Shown here piece after piece: positions 25,869-35,033 of a stretch of 64,000 nucleotides of DNA. Source of the stretch: an uncultured Bacilli bacterium (GTDB lineage Bacteria; Bacillota_I; Bacilli_A; RF39; UBA660); the NCBI GenBank assembly GCA_910589375.1, contig CAJUTK010000003.1, forward strand, positions 5,247 to 69,246. Direction: 5' to 3'. Made by a program: the position numbers and the translations under genes. Below the pieces are notes generated by a model. It was not told the origin of the DNA and searched no databases. It saw only the letters and a program-made list of their open reading frames with translations. Positions within the stretch are counted from its first letter, which is position 1. Each line of letters begins with the position of its first letter.

Positions 25869-28800
25869 ATGAAAAAATTTGGTGAATTTATATGTAAACA
25901 TAAACTCTGTGTATTTATTTTATCACTAGTTTTATTAGTTGTTTCTTTTTTTGGAAATGCTATGACCAGAATTAATTATGATATTTTAGTATATATACCA
26001 GAGAATATTGAGACTGTTAAAGGTCAAAATACATTGACAGAAGATTTTAATATGGGAGCCTTTTCTATCACAGTTTTAGAAAATATGTCTCCTAAAGATG
26101 TTTTAGCATTAGAAGAGAAGTTAAAACAAATTGACGGAGTTAACAAAGTAGTTAGCTTATATGATGTAGTTGGAACTACGATTCCACTTGAATTTTTGCC
26201 AAGTGAAATAGTAGATAAAGTACATCAAGGAGATTCTGATTTATTGCTAATAACTTTTCAAGATTCTACTTCATCAGAAAGTACTTTAGATGCTGTAGCA
26301 GAGATACGTAAAATTACAAAAGAATCTTGCAAAGTTGGCGGTATGAGTTCTATGGTACTAGATACTATGGAATTATCTGAAAAAGAAATTTTTATTTATG
26401 TTTGTATTGCTGTAGTTTTATGCCTACTAGTATTAGAATTATCGTTAGATTCCTATGTGGTTCCTATTTTATTACTAGCTAACATTGGATTTGCTATTAT
26501 CTTTAATTTAGGTTCCAATATTATTTTTGGGGATATTTCTTATATAACTAAGGCTTTAGTGGCAGTACTTCAGTTAGGTGTCACAACAGATTTTTCTATT
26601 TTCTTGTATCATGCTTACGAAAAAGAAAAAGGAATCTGTAAAACTAAAGAGGAAGCAATGAGCAATGCTATTTACTCCACTTTTACGTCAGTAACAGGTA
26701 GTTCTTTAACTACTATAGCGGGTTTCTTAGTTTTATGTACTATGAAATTAACATTAGGAACAGATTTAGGTTTAGTAATGGCTAAAGGAGTATTGCTTGG
26801 TGTTATTTGCGTATTAACTCTTTTCCCAAGTTTATTATTAATTTTCGATAAATGGATTGAAAGTACTAGACATCGTTCTATTATCCCTAATTTTTCAAAA
26901 TTAAATAGTTTTATTATTAAACATCATATACCTATATTTATTATTTTTCTAATAATATTAGTTCCTGCTTATTTAGCTTATTCAAAAGTGGATGTTTATT
27001 ATAAGATAGATGAGAGTCTACCTGAATCATTAGAAAGTATTATGGCAAATGAAGAATTAAAAGAAAAGTTTAATATTGTTTCTCCTGAGATAATATTAAT
27101 TGATAGTAATATGAATACCGACACTATTAATGAAATGGTAGATTGTATTGAAGATTTAGATGGTATTGAATTTGTTCTTTCTTTTTCAAAATTGAAGGAG
27201 AAAGGATTAACAGAAGATATGATTCCAGATGATGTAGTTTCTATTTTTGAAAATGAAAAATATCAGATGCTTTTAATTAATTCTAGTTATGAAATAGCTA
27301 GCCCAGAATTAAATCAACAAATAAAAGAGGTAAATGATCTTATAAAAAAATATGATGAGACTGCCATTTTAGCAGGAGAAGGACCTCTTATGAACGATTT
27401 GGTAACAATTAGTGATCAAGACTTTAAGAGTGTAAATGATTCTTCTATTATTTGTGTTTTAATCATCATGTTTGTTATTTTAAAGTCACTATCCTTACCA
27501 ATTTTATTAATTTTAACAATTGAATTTGCAATATTTACGAATATGTCAGTTTCTTATTTTGGGGGAATTGTATTACCATTTGTTGCTCCTATCGTATTAG
27601 GAACTATCCAATTAGGCGCTACGATTGATTATGCTATATTAATGACAACAACTTATATAGAGAATAGACATCATGAAAAGGATAAAAGAAAAGCTATGCA
27701 AAAAACATTAGATTACTGTGGTATTTCTATTGTAGTTAGTGGTTTATGTTTCTTTGCAGCTACGTTTGGAGTAGGAATCTATTCTAAAATTGATATGGTA
27801 GGAAGTCTTTGTACATTAATTTCTAGAGGAGCGATTGTTAGTATGTTAGTAGTACTTACTGTTCTTCCTTCTATTTTGTTGATATTTGATAAGATTATAT
27901 TTAAAACTACTTATCAAGGAAAGGAGAAAAAAATGAAAAAAGTTTTAGCAAGTTTTTTAGTTGCTTGTATTGCTATTAGTTCTGTTCCAGTTTCTGCTTT
28001 AACGAAAGAGGAGATTGTTTATACAAAATTAAATAGTGATGGAAGTAAAAAATCTTCATTTGTACAAAATCATTTGATAAATGATGAAAATTTAGATACT
28101 ATTGAAGATTTATCTAATTTAAAAAATATTTATAATATAAATAGTAGCCACACTTTTAAACAGAGTAATAATAGATATAGTTGGGCTGCTTTAGGAAATG
28201 ATATCTTTTACAGGGGAACTACTGATTCTAAAATGCCTGTTACAGAGTCTGTAAAATACTACTTAGATGGTAAAGAAAGTACTGCTTTAGATATGATTGG
28301 AAAAAGTGGTAAGGTAAAAATAGAAATTACTTATGAGAATCATGATAAGCATGTAGAAAAGATTAATGGAAAAAGTGAAACCTTATATACTCCATTTGTA
28401 GTAACTACAACAACATTGATTTCGTCTAAGAATAATAAAAATGTTGAAGTAACAAATGGTAAAGTAATTAATAATGGAGCTTCGTATGTCGTAGTAGCGC
28501 TTTCCGCTCCAGGATTGTATGAAAGTTTAAATGTTTCTACTTTGAAAGAAATAGATACTGTTGTTCTTAGTTATGAGACTGAAAAGTTTGAATTATCAAG
28601 TATTTATTCTTTAACCTCTCCTAAGTTATTGGAAACAGAAGATTTAGAAATATTTGATAAATTAGATAAACTTTATGATAATTCAAAGGTATTAAAAACA
28701 TCAATTGATAAAATAGAAGATGGAGCCAAAGAATTGTTAGAAGGTAGTAAAAAATTAGAAAGTGGATCTAGTCTTCTATATGAAAATTTGGAATTAGTAG

Positions 28801-29633
28801 TAGAAAATTTAGGCAATATAAAAAATGGTGCCATTGCGCTTGATGAAGGGTTAACTAATATATTAAAAGAATTAGAAAAAGTAAATCAGGAATTAGAAAG
28901 TGGTATGAGTGAGGAAAGCATTCAGAACTTAGAAAAGTTAATAGCAACTAATGTGGCTACTATTGAAAAGTTAACGAAAACGAATACAGAATTAAAGACT
29001 GCGTATGAAACTTATCATTTAAAAGATATGACTTATGAAGAAGCTCTTAAGACTGATATAACTCTTTATAATGTTAAAATGAATTATGAAAACATGTATG
29101 AAAGTAATACACAATTAATTGTTTTATTAACTACGAATAATCAAGCTTTAGAGGAAACCTTAACTAGTATAAAAGGAATGCAACAAAAAGTAGAACAACT
29201 AATTAAGACTTTAAATGTTTATTTAGGACAGTTAGAAAGTGGAGCAAAAAGCTTATCTGATGGTACAGATAAACTAAAAGAGGGAGTAACAATTATTACT
29301 TCGAAAACAAAAGAATTAAAGAATGGAACTACAGAATTAAAATCTGGAATAGATACTTTACAAAAGGGGGTTCATGAATTTAATAAGGATGGAATTACTC
29401 CTATTACTCAGTTTTTAGACAATGATGTAAGAGAGGTTACTAATAAAATTGAGGTTTTAATGAAGTTATCTGAAGAGTATCAGACATTTACTTTGAAACC
29501 TGACAAAGTAAATGGAAATACAAGATTTGTTTCTGTAATTGATTCTATTACTATTCCTAAAGAAATAAAAAAAGTTGAAAAAAAACAAGAAAAGGAATCA
29601 TTTTGGGATAGAGTAAAAAATTTATTTAAGTAA
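25869..29633 (+). CDS. MMPL/RND-type exporter fused to a secreted heptad-repeat protein
   Basis: The ATG at 25869 is chosen because GGAGG lies 11 bp upstream; an ATG at 25851 has no ribosome site. The first ~685 residues have two MMPL halves with 12 helices and large outside loops (GVTTDFSIFLYHAYEKEKG, QLGATIDYAILMTT). At residue 689 a typical signal peptide appears (MKKVLASFLVACIAISSVPVSA), then a beta-rich part and long coiled coils with LxxG heptads (KSLSDGTDKLKEGV) like YhgE/Pip. An internal AAGGAG sits 6 bp before codon 689, so a separate 566-residue protein may also be made. Substrate unknown. Confidence 0.82.
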   Translation: MKKFGEFICKHKLCVFILSLVLLVVSFFGNAMTRINYDILVYIPENIETVKGQNTLTEDFNMGAFSITVLENMSPKDVLALEEKLKQIDGVNKVVSLYDVVGTTIPLEFLPSEIVDKVHQGDSDLLLITFQDSTSSESTLDAVAEIRKITKESCKVGGMSSMVLDTMELSEKEIFIYVCIAVVLCLLVLELSLDSYVVPILLLANIGFAIIFNLGSNIIFGDISYITKALVAVLQLGVTTDFSIFLYHAYEKEKGICKTKEEAMSNAIYSTFTSVTGSSLTTIAGFLVLCTMKLTLGTDLGLVMAKGVLLGVICVLTLFPSLLLIFDKWIESTRHRSIIPNFSKLNSFIIKHHIPIFIIFLIILVPAYLAYSKVDVYYKIDESLPESLESIMANEELKEKFNIVSPEIILIDSNMNTDTINEMVDCIEDLDGIEFVLSFSKLKEKGLTEDMIPDDVVSIFENEKYQMLLINSSYEIASPELNQQIKEVNDLIKKYDETAILAGEGPLMNDLVTISDQDFKSVNDSSIICVLIIMFVILKSLSLPILLILTIEFAIFTNMSVSYFGGIVLPFVAPIVLGTIQLGATIDYAILMTTTYIENRHHEKDKRKAMQKTLDYCGISIVVSGLCFFAATFGVGIYSKIDMVGSLCTLISRGAIVSMLVVLTVLPSILLIFDKIIFKTTYQGKEKKMKKVLASFLVACIAISSVPVSALTKEEIVYTKLNSDGSKKSSFVQNHLINDENLDTIEDLSNLKNIYNINSSHTFKQSNNRYSWAALGNDIFYRGTTDSKMPVTESVKYYLDGKESTALDMIGKSGKVKIEITYENHDKHVEKINGKSETLYTPFVVTTTTLISSKNNKNVEVTNGKVINNGASYVVVALSAPGLYESLNVSTLKEIDTVVLSYETEKFELSSIYSLTSPKLLETEDLEIFDKLDKLYDNSKVLKTSIDKIEDGAKELLEGSKKLESGSSLLYENLELVVENLGNIKNGAIALDEGLTNILKELEKVNQELESGMSEESIQNLEKLIATNVATIEKLTKTNTELKTAYETYHLKDMTYEEALKTDITLYNVKMNYENMYESNTQLIVLLTTNNQALEETLTSIKGMQQKVEQLIKTLNVYLGQLESGAKSLSDGTDKLKEGVTIITSKTKELKNGTTELKSGIDTLQKGVHEFNKDGITPITQFLDNDVREVTNKIEVLMKLSEEYQTFTLKPDKVNGNTRFVSVIDSITIPKEIKKVEKKQEKESFWDRVKNLFK

Positions 29634-29660
29634 AGACTTGTAAAATGATACAAGTCTTTT
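29632..29660 (+). terminator. Terminator of the exporter gene
   Basis: AAAGACTTGTA (29632-29642) pairs perfectly with TACAAGTCTTT (29649-29659). Confidence 0.85.
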
Positions 29661-29666
29661 TATTTG

Positions 29667-29788
29667 TGTTATAATAAAAATATAAAGTTATACACATAGT
29701 TGTTGACAATTATGTGTATAACTTTTGAAAAGAAAAAATGTAAATGTAACTAGAAATGTCAAAAAAATACAAATGATTTACATTTTTT
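29667..29788 (+). promoter_or_regulatory. Promoter and two perfect inverted repeats before the UDG-like gene
   Basis: An extended -10, TGTTATAAT, is at 29667-29675. It is followed by AAAGTTATACACATA (29684-29698) and its perfect complement at 29711-29725, and then by 13-bp arms at 29733-29745 and 29776-29788. TTATACACA resembles a DnaA-box variant. The elements could be operators or form 5' RNA hairpins. Confidence 0.55.
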
Positions 29789-29810
29789 AAAAGTTAGGGA
29801 GGTAGATTCT

Positions 29811-30551
29811 ATGCAAAAGAAGTTAGAAGAACTTTTTTATCAATTATCTTTTTGTCAAAAATGTACTTCCTTAAAAAAGAAAAATGGTAAAGATTGTTCC
29901 TTAATTAATTTCTATGAAGATATGGATATGCGTGAGAAGATTCCTTCTATTTGGACAGATTGGAAAAGAAGAAAAAACTCTAACGTTGTAATTATAGGTC
30001 AAGATTGGGGACCCTACTGTGATATGGAAAATTTGTATTTAGAATATAAAAAGAAAGAGACAGAAATAAATTGGAAAGCGCTAATAGAAAGCGAAAAGAG
30101 TTTAACTAAAAAGATGCTTACAAAATATTTGAAAGATTCAGCATTCCAAGAAAGTTTTTTTTTAGAAGAAGATTTTCTTGACGATATCTATATTACGAAT
30201 GCTATTCTGTGTGCTAGGCGGGGATCTGAATATAGAGGAGATAATATAGATTTAAAAAAATCTACTAGAAACTGTTCAAATTATTTAAAAGCACAAATAG
30301 AATTAGTAAAACCAAAAGTAATTATTACATTGGGATATTATCCTTTATGGAGTTTGTCTCTTAGTTATTCTTTTTCTATTCGTAGTACTTTATCGGAAAC
30401 AATTGAGGAATATCCAGAAATTAAAGTAGAGGATTTTATTATTATTCCTCTGTATCATCCTACTGCGCAAATTATAAAAGAAAAACAGTTAGAGCAGTAC
30501 CGAAGAATATGGCGTTATATGAAAGGAAAAAATTATGAACTTAAAAAATAG
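29811..30551 (+). CDS. Uracil-DNA glycosylase superfamily protein (family 4-like)
   Basis: The 246-residue protein has the layout of iron-sulfur UDGs. It has a CQKC pair at the N-terminus, the active-site strand VVIIGQDWGPYCD, a second Cys pair in AILCAR and STRNCSNYL, then KPKVIITLGYYP and the closing YHPTAQ. These Cys probably hold a 4Fe-4S cluster. The catalytic loop differs from GEAPG, so substrate choice may differ. It would remove uracil or damaged bases from DNA. Its 3' end overlaps the next gene by 17 bp. Confidence 0.78.
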   Translation: MQKKLEELFYQLSFCQKCTSLKKKNGKDCSLINFYEDMDMREKIPSIWTDWKRRKNSNVVIIGQDWGPYCDMENLYLEYKKKETEINWKALIESEKSLTKKMLTKYLKDSAFQESFFLEEDFLDDIYITNAILCARRGSEYRGDNIDLKKSTRNCSNYLKAQIELVKPKVIITLGYYPLWSLSLSYSFSIRSTLSETIEEYPEIKVEDFIIIPLYHPTAQIIKEKQLEQYRRIWRYMKGKNYELKK

Positions 30552-31191
30552 AGTAACAGAAGAAGCGTTAGTAGAATTATGGGATAATTGGTCTAAAAAA
30601 AGAAAAAGTTATCCGACTTATGATAAGTGGTTGGAAAAATACGATGAAGATTTACAAATTAGAAAATCTGAGATATTAGATTTAGGATGTGGAATAGGGG
30701 CTAATACAGCATATTTATTAGAAAGAGGGTATTCTGTTTTATCTTGCGATATTTCAAAAGAGGCATTATGTAATATAGAAGAAAACATTTCTAATAGTAA
30801 AACGCTTTGTTTTGATATGACAAAGCCTTTTCCAATTGCAGATAACACATATTCTATTATTATTGCTGATTTATGTATTCAGTACTTTTGTGAGATAGAT
30901 ACGTTTCATATTATAGAGGAAATTAAAAGAATATTAAAGCCAAATGGTATTTTATTAGCGCGTGTTGCACGAGTAGATGATTATGCCTATGGTGCTGGTG
31001 TTGGTGAAGAATTAGAAAAACATTATTATTTTGAAGGAGACTATTATAAGCGTTTTTTTGATGAGATTGATGTTAAAAAGTTTTTTTCAAGATTGGGAAA
31101 ATTAGAATATCAAAGGACCTCTTTTATAAGAGAAGAAAAAGAATATCATGAGCCTAAAATGGTTTATGAAATAAAAGTAGTAAAGGAGTAA
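30535..31191 (+). CDS. Class I SAM-dependent methyltransferase
   Basis: The 218-residue protein has motif I ILDLGCGIGANTAYLLERG, the acidic residue ending strand 2 (VLSCDIS), and post-motif SIIIADLCIQYF and EIKRILKPNGILLARVAR. Substrate unknown; the type (methyltransf_11/25, TehB-like) acts on small molecules. Translation is probably coupled to the UDG-like gene. Confidence 0.82.
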   Translation: MNLKNRVTEEALVELWDNWSKKRKSYPTYDKWLEKYDEDLQIRKSEILDLGCGIGANTAYLLERGYSVLSCDISKEALCNIEENISNSKTLCFDMTKPFPIADNTYSIIIADLCIQYFCEIDTFHIIEEIKRILKPNGILLARVARVDDYAYGAGVGEELEKHYYFEGDYYKRFFDEIDVKKFFSRLGKLEYQRTSFIREEKEYHEPKMVYEIKVVKE

Positions 31192-31194
31192 AAT

Positions 31195-31446
31195 ATGAAT
31201 TTAGAAGAAAGAATTTCAAAGATTGAAGAGAGAAACAAAAAAGTAGAATTAGATAAATCATGGGAAACTAGCCTGGTTAGAAGAATTTGTATAATGATAC
31301 TTACCTATATTGTGGTAGTAATTTATACATATACTATTCAAAAATGTGATAATATATTTTTGAGTTCTTTTGTACCTGTTATTGGTTTTACTTTATCTAC
31401 ATTATCTTTAAAGTCAATAAGAAAATTATGGGAAAGAAATAGATAA
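31195..31446 (+). CDS. Small two-helix membrane protein
   Basis: The 83-residue product has a charged N-terminal helix (LEERISKIEERNKKVELDKS) and two membrane segments (about residues 29-46 and 52-70). It lies 3 bp after the methyltransferase and 1 bp before the flavodoxin-like gene, inside the same operon. Its family occurs in many Firmicutes beside methyltransferases, with no known function. Confidence 0.7.
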   Translation: MNLEERISKIEERNKKVELDKSWETSLVRRICIMILTYIVVVIYTYTIQKCDNIFLSSFVPVIGFTLSTLSLKSIRKLWERNR

Positions 31447-31447
31447 T

Positions 31448-31975
31448 ATGAATAAAGTGTTATTAGTATCAGGAAGTAATAGAAGAGGCAATACAGAATA
31501 TCTTTTATTAAAACTAAAGGGAGTAATTAAAAATAGTGAATTATTACTATTACGTGAAAAAAAGATAGAATTTTGTAAGGGATGCTTATATTGCCATAAT
31601 AAAGAGAACTGTATTATCAAGGATGATATGAGTTCTATTTTAGATAGTATAAAAGCATCTGATTATATTATTTTTGGTGTACCCAATTATTTTGATAATG
31701 TCTCAGGAATATTTAAAAATTTTATAGATAGATTGCATCCCCTTTATAAGAGCGAAAAAATAAAGAATAAAAAAGTTATTTTCCTATTTATAGGTGGTGG
31801 TAAAGTTAGTGGTACTGCTACTGCAATGCATGAAGCTATAAAGGGAATGGTAAAGTATTTACAATTAGATGTTAGAAAAGAATATAGTTTTCAAGCGTTA
31901 AATATTAATGATATGAAAGAAGAGAAAGATATTGTTGAAAAATTTTCAAAAGAAATAAAAGATTTAGTAGAATAA
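31448..31975 (+). CDS. NADPH-dependent FMN reductase / flavodoxin-like protein
   Basis: The 175-residue protein has the FMN phosphate loop VSGSNRRGNTEYLL, a CKGCLYC segment typical of this iron-sulfur-flavoprotein-like group, and the FMN-side loop GVPNYFDNVSGIFKNFIDR. It probably transfers electrons in the cytoplasm. The partner is unknown. Confidence 0.82.
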   Translation: MNKVLLVSGSNRRGNTEYLLLKLKGVIKNSELLLLREKKIEFCKGCLYCHNKENCIIKDDMSSILDSIKASDYIIFGVPNYFDNVSGIFKNFIDRLHPLYKSEKIKNKKVIFLFIGGGKVSGTATAMHEAIKGMVKYLQLDVRKEYSFQALNINDMKEEKDIVEKFSKEIKDLVE

Positions 31976-31989
31976 TAGGATGTGATGAA

Positions 31990-32889
31990 ATGAGTATTCC
32001 AAAATTTTTAATAGAAAAATTAAAAGCACAATACGATGATAATTTGGTACATGAGATATTATTAGGATACCAGAGTAAACCTGTTACTTTCAGAATTAAT
32101 AGACTAAAAACAACAGTAGAAGAGGTTGAGAATTTTTTACAATTGAAAGGAATATCTTATCAAAAAACATCCTGGTTTGAGGATGCTTTTATAATTGAAA
32201 ATAGAGTGGAAGATGATATTAAATCTTTATCTATTTATGAAGATGGAAAAATATACTTACAGTCTCTATCGTCCATGTTACCAGTGTTGTTTTTAGACTT
32301 ACAGGATGGACAAAGCATTTTAGATATGGCTGCTGCTCCTGGAGGGAAAACAACTGAAATTGCTTCTTTATTCCAAGATCAAGTTTTAATAACTGCTGTT
32401 GAAAAAAATAAAATTAGGGCAGACAGATTACGTTATAATATAACGAAGCAAGGGGTTAGAAGAGCAACTGTGTTAGAAAGTGACGCTAGTAAATTAGATG
32501 ATTATTTTTCTTTTGATAGTATTCTATTAGACGCACCTTGTAGTGGGAGTGGTACACTTTTATCACAAAATGATAATTTATATTTTAAGGAAGAATTACT
32601 TGAAAAAACAAAAAGACTACAAAGAGAGTTACTTAGAAAAGCTGTTCAAGTACTAAAACCAGGAGCTAGTATGATTTATTCTACTTGTTCTATTTTGGAA
32701 GAAGAAAATGAAGTCCCTATAGAAAACCTATTAAAGGAAAATTTAGTAGAGGTAGTTCCATTAGACTTTTCCAAGATTCCAGATATTCCACAACTTCCAA
32801 GTAAAATATCAGGTGCAATGGTAGTAATGCCATCTAAATTATATGAAGGATTTTTTATTGTAAAATTAAGAAAGAGGAAACAATTATGA
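31990..32889 (+). CDS. RsmB/NOP-family RNA cytosine-C5 methyltransferase
   Basis: The 299-residue protein has FRINRLKTT near the N-terminus, motif I MAAAPGGKTTEIASL, the release Cys in LDAPCSGSGTL and the nucleophile Cys in IYSTCSILEEEN. It lacks both the NusB-like domain of RsmB and the PUA-like C-terminus of RsmF, so the target (rRNA or tRNA) is not certain. Its last 4 bases overlap the next start (ATGA). Confidence 0.88.
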   Translation: MSIPKFLIEKLKAQYDDNLVHEILLGYQSKPVTFRINRLKTTVEEVENFLQLKGISYQKTSWFEDAFIIENRVEDDIKSLSIYEDGKIYLQSLSSMLPVLFLDLQDGQSILDMAAAPGGKTTEIASLFQDQVLITAVEKNKIRADRLRYNITKQGVRRATVLESDASKLDDYFSFDSILLDAPCSGSGTLLSQNDNLYFKEELLEKTKRLQRELLRKAVQVLKPGASMIYSTCSILEEENEVPIENLLKENLVEVVPLDFSKIPDIPQLPSKISGAMVVMPSKLYEGFFIVKLRKRKQL

Positions 32890-33506
32890 AAATAATATTT
32901 GGTACTAGTAATAAAAGAAAAACTGAAGATATTCAGAAAGTAATAGCAGAAAATAATTTTGATTTAGAAGTTTTAACATTAGAAGATATTGGTTGGGATT
33001 TAGGAGACATTGAAGAAGATGGAGAAACCTTAGAAGAGAATTCCCTCATAAAGGCACAAGCTATTTATTCTTTTTGTAAAAATCACTCTATTAATTATCC
33101 TATTATAACCGATGATGCTGGATTATTTATTGATGCTTTAGATGGAAGACCCGGTATATACACAGCACGCTATGCAGAAGAAGAACGAAGGAAAGATCCG
33201 TCTTTACCACCATATGAATGTATTAATAAAGTATTACGTGAGTTAGAAAAAATAGAAAATAGAAAAGCCTATTATCGATGCGCTGTTACTTGTATGAAGC
33301 CTGATGGCAGTTTTAAACAGACCATTGGAAGAACAGAGGGAAAAATTGCTGATGAGATTACAGAGCCTATTGTTAGGCCTTACTTTTATTCTATTTTTAA
33401 CTATCAAGGCATTAATTTTAGAAATTTAAATGAAGAAACATTAAAAGAAACTTATCGTTTTTGTGCTTTAAAACAAGCATTAGAGGAACTTTTAAAAGAA
33501 GAATAA
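32886..33506 (+). CDS. rdgB: XTP/dITP diphosphatase (RdgB/HAM1 family)
   Basis: Hydrolyses non-canonical purine triphosphates to keep them out of DNA. The 206-residue protein has FGTSNKRKTEDIQ, EDGETLEENSLIKA, the catalytic ITDDAGLFIDALDGRPGIYTARYA and the metal-binding Asp pair. The C-terminus (YFYSIFNYQGINFRNL) departs from the usual GYDPIF / SHR pattern, so substrate handling may differ. It is coupled to the upstream methyltransferase gene. Confidence 0.85.
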   Translation: MKIIFGTSNKRKTEDIQKVIAENNFDLEVLTLEDIGWDLGDIEEDGETLEENSLIKAQAIYSFCKNHSINYPIITDDAGLFIDALDGRPGIYTARYAEEERRKDPSLPPYECINKVLRELEKIENRKAYYRCAVTCMKPDGSFKQTIGRTEGKIADEITEPIVRPYFYSIFNYQGINFRNLNEETLKETYRFCALKQALEELLKEE

Positions 33507-33549
33507 AATACTTTATAAAAGATGATAAAGATATTGATGAGGTAATAGT

Positions 33550-34179
33550 ATGAAATTAGTGAATCCTAAAATAAAAGAATTAGAAGTTGGGTCTTTAAAA
33601 GAGACTATTCAAACTGGTGATTTGTCGTTTTTTCAATACGAAAAAGAAGAAATATTGGGGAAATATAATATTTTTGATTGTACTATAGATAGTTGTATTT
33701 TTAAAAATATTTCTTTTGAGAACATTTCATTTGAAGGTGTAGAGTTAGTAGATGTTATTTTTGAAAACTGTGATTTGTCTAATAAATGTTTTGATAAAGA
33801 AGCTGTCATTCGAGTTATTTTTAAAAATTGTAAGATGACTGGTACAACATTTATGGATAGCAAATTAGAAAATGTTCAGTTTTTAGAATGTAGCAATAAA
33901 TATGTGAATTTTGCTAGTGCAAGTATGACAAATGTCATAATAAAAGATAGTGATTTTGAAGAGACATCTTTTCTAAGTACTAAAATAAAAAATTTAGAAA
34001 TAGATAATGTTAAATTTAAAGGAGCAGAGTTTATCAGTACTGCTTTAAAAGATGTAGATTTTTCTAATTCTGATATTTATGGAGCTAAATTCGATGTTAA
34101 TTCTTTAAAGGACATGGTTATTGATTCTATGCAAGCATCTGTTTTAGTGGGACTTTTGGGTGTAAAGATAAAAGATTAA
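33550..34179 (+). CDS. Pentapeptide-repeat protein
   Basis: The 209-residue protein is a right-handed quadrilateral beta-helix built of A(D/N)LxF-like turns: CTIDSCIFKNISFENISF, VIFENCDLSN, VDFSNSDIYGAKFD. It ends in MVIDSMQASVLVGLLGVKI, a C-terminal motif also found in Qnr-type proteins. Qnr proteins (about 218 residues) mimic DNA and protect gyrase from quinolones. The turns here are irregular, so that activity is only a possibility. Confidence 0.8.
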   Translation: MKLVNPKIKELEVGSLKETIQTGDLSFFQYEKEEILGKYNIFDCTIDSCIFKNISFENISFEGVELVDVIFENCDLSNKCFDKEAVIRVIFKNCKMTGTTFMDSKLENVQFLECSNKYVNFASASMTNVIIKDSDFEETSFLSTKIKNLEIDNVKFKGAEFISTALKDVDFSNSDIYGAKFDVNSLKDMVIDSMQASVLVGLLGVKIKD

Positions 34180-34202
34180 AGCTGTACTTTTGTACAGCTT
34201 TA
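34178..34202 (+). terminator. Terminator of the pentapeptide gene
   Basis: AAAGCTGTAC (34178-34187) pairs with GTACAGCTTT (34192-34201). An extended -10 (TGTTATAAT, 34208-34216) for the CYTH gene follows within 10 bp. Confidence 0.8.
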
Positions 34203-34234
34203 TAGTATGTTATAATGTTATTAGAAGGTGAATT

Positions 34235-35026
34235 ATGGAACAGTTAGAACTAGAAGTAAAAGTATTAGATATTGATGAAAAAAAGTTTATCAAGAAAATA
34301 GAAAAGTTAGGAGCTAAAAAGATAGAAGAGACAAACCAGTATTTATATACCTATGATTTAGCGACTATTTATGGTAGATTTGTAGATATTTTAACACAGT
34401 TAAATCATCCTGTAAGCGATATTAAATATGATACAGCTCTTGCTAAATTGAGACTTTTTTTCTTTGATGTGGATAATTTATTAAGTGAAAAGGAAAAATT
34501 ATTATTAGAAAAAATAGTAGGCGAAAAAGATTTATTAAATTTATTAGAAAGAGAAAATTTACTTGAAATTTTAAATGATAAAAAAGTAGATAAATTCTTT
34601 AAGAAATATCATAACAATGATTCTAAGTGGATTAGAGTAAGAGAAACAAATGGAAAAACAACAATTGCTGTAAAACATATTTTAGCGCCTAATTCTACTC
34701 GGTTGCAGCAAATGAAGGAAACAGAAATAGTAGTTCCTAGTATTGAAGAAGCTAATTCTTTATTAGAAGCATTAGGTTTTTCTTATAAAAGTTATCAAGA
34801 GAAAAGGAGAATTACTTATCTTTTGGATAATCATGAAATAGATATTGATACTTGGCCAGGAATTCCTACTTATTTTGAGGTGGAAGGAAAATCATTGGAA
34901 GATTTAAACCAGTTTTTATCAAAGTTAGGATATACTATGGAGGATACTATTTCTTGTACTGCGGATAAAGTATACGAAAGATATGGAAAGTCTCAATTTG
35001 AAAAAAGGGAAATGAAGTTTGAATAG
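34235..35026 (+). CDS. CYTH-domain protein
   Basis: The 263-residue protein carries the ELEVKVLDID start (ExExK), KWIRVRETNGKTTIAVKH, KETEIVVPS, EKRRITYLLDNHEIDIDTWPG and YFEVEGKSLEDL, the strands of the CYTH tunnel. A helical insert of about 80 residues interrupts the N-terminal part. CYTH enzymes hydrolyse triphosphates or make cAMP. The class IV cyclase-like layout is visible but the product is unknown. It is 7 bp before coaE. Confidence 0.82.
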   Translation: MEQLELEVKVLDIDEKKFIKKIEKLGAKKIEETNQYLYTYDLATIYGRFVDILTQLNHPVSDIKYDTALAKLRLFFFDVDNLLSEKEKLLLEKIVGEKDLLNLLERENLLEILNDKKVDKFFKKYHNNDSKWIRVRETNGKTTIAVKHILAPNSTRLQQMKETEIVVPSIEEANSLLEALGFSYKSYQEKRRITYLLDNHEIDIDTWPGIPTYFEVEGKSLEDLNQFLSKLGYTMEDTISCTADKVYERYGKSQFEKREMKFE

Positions 35027-35033
35027 GTGAAGC

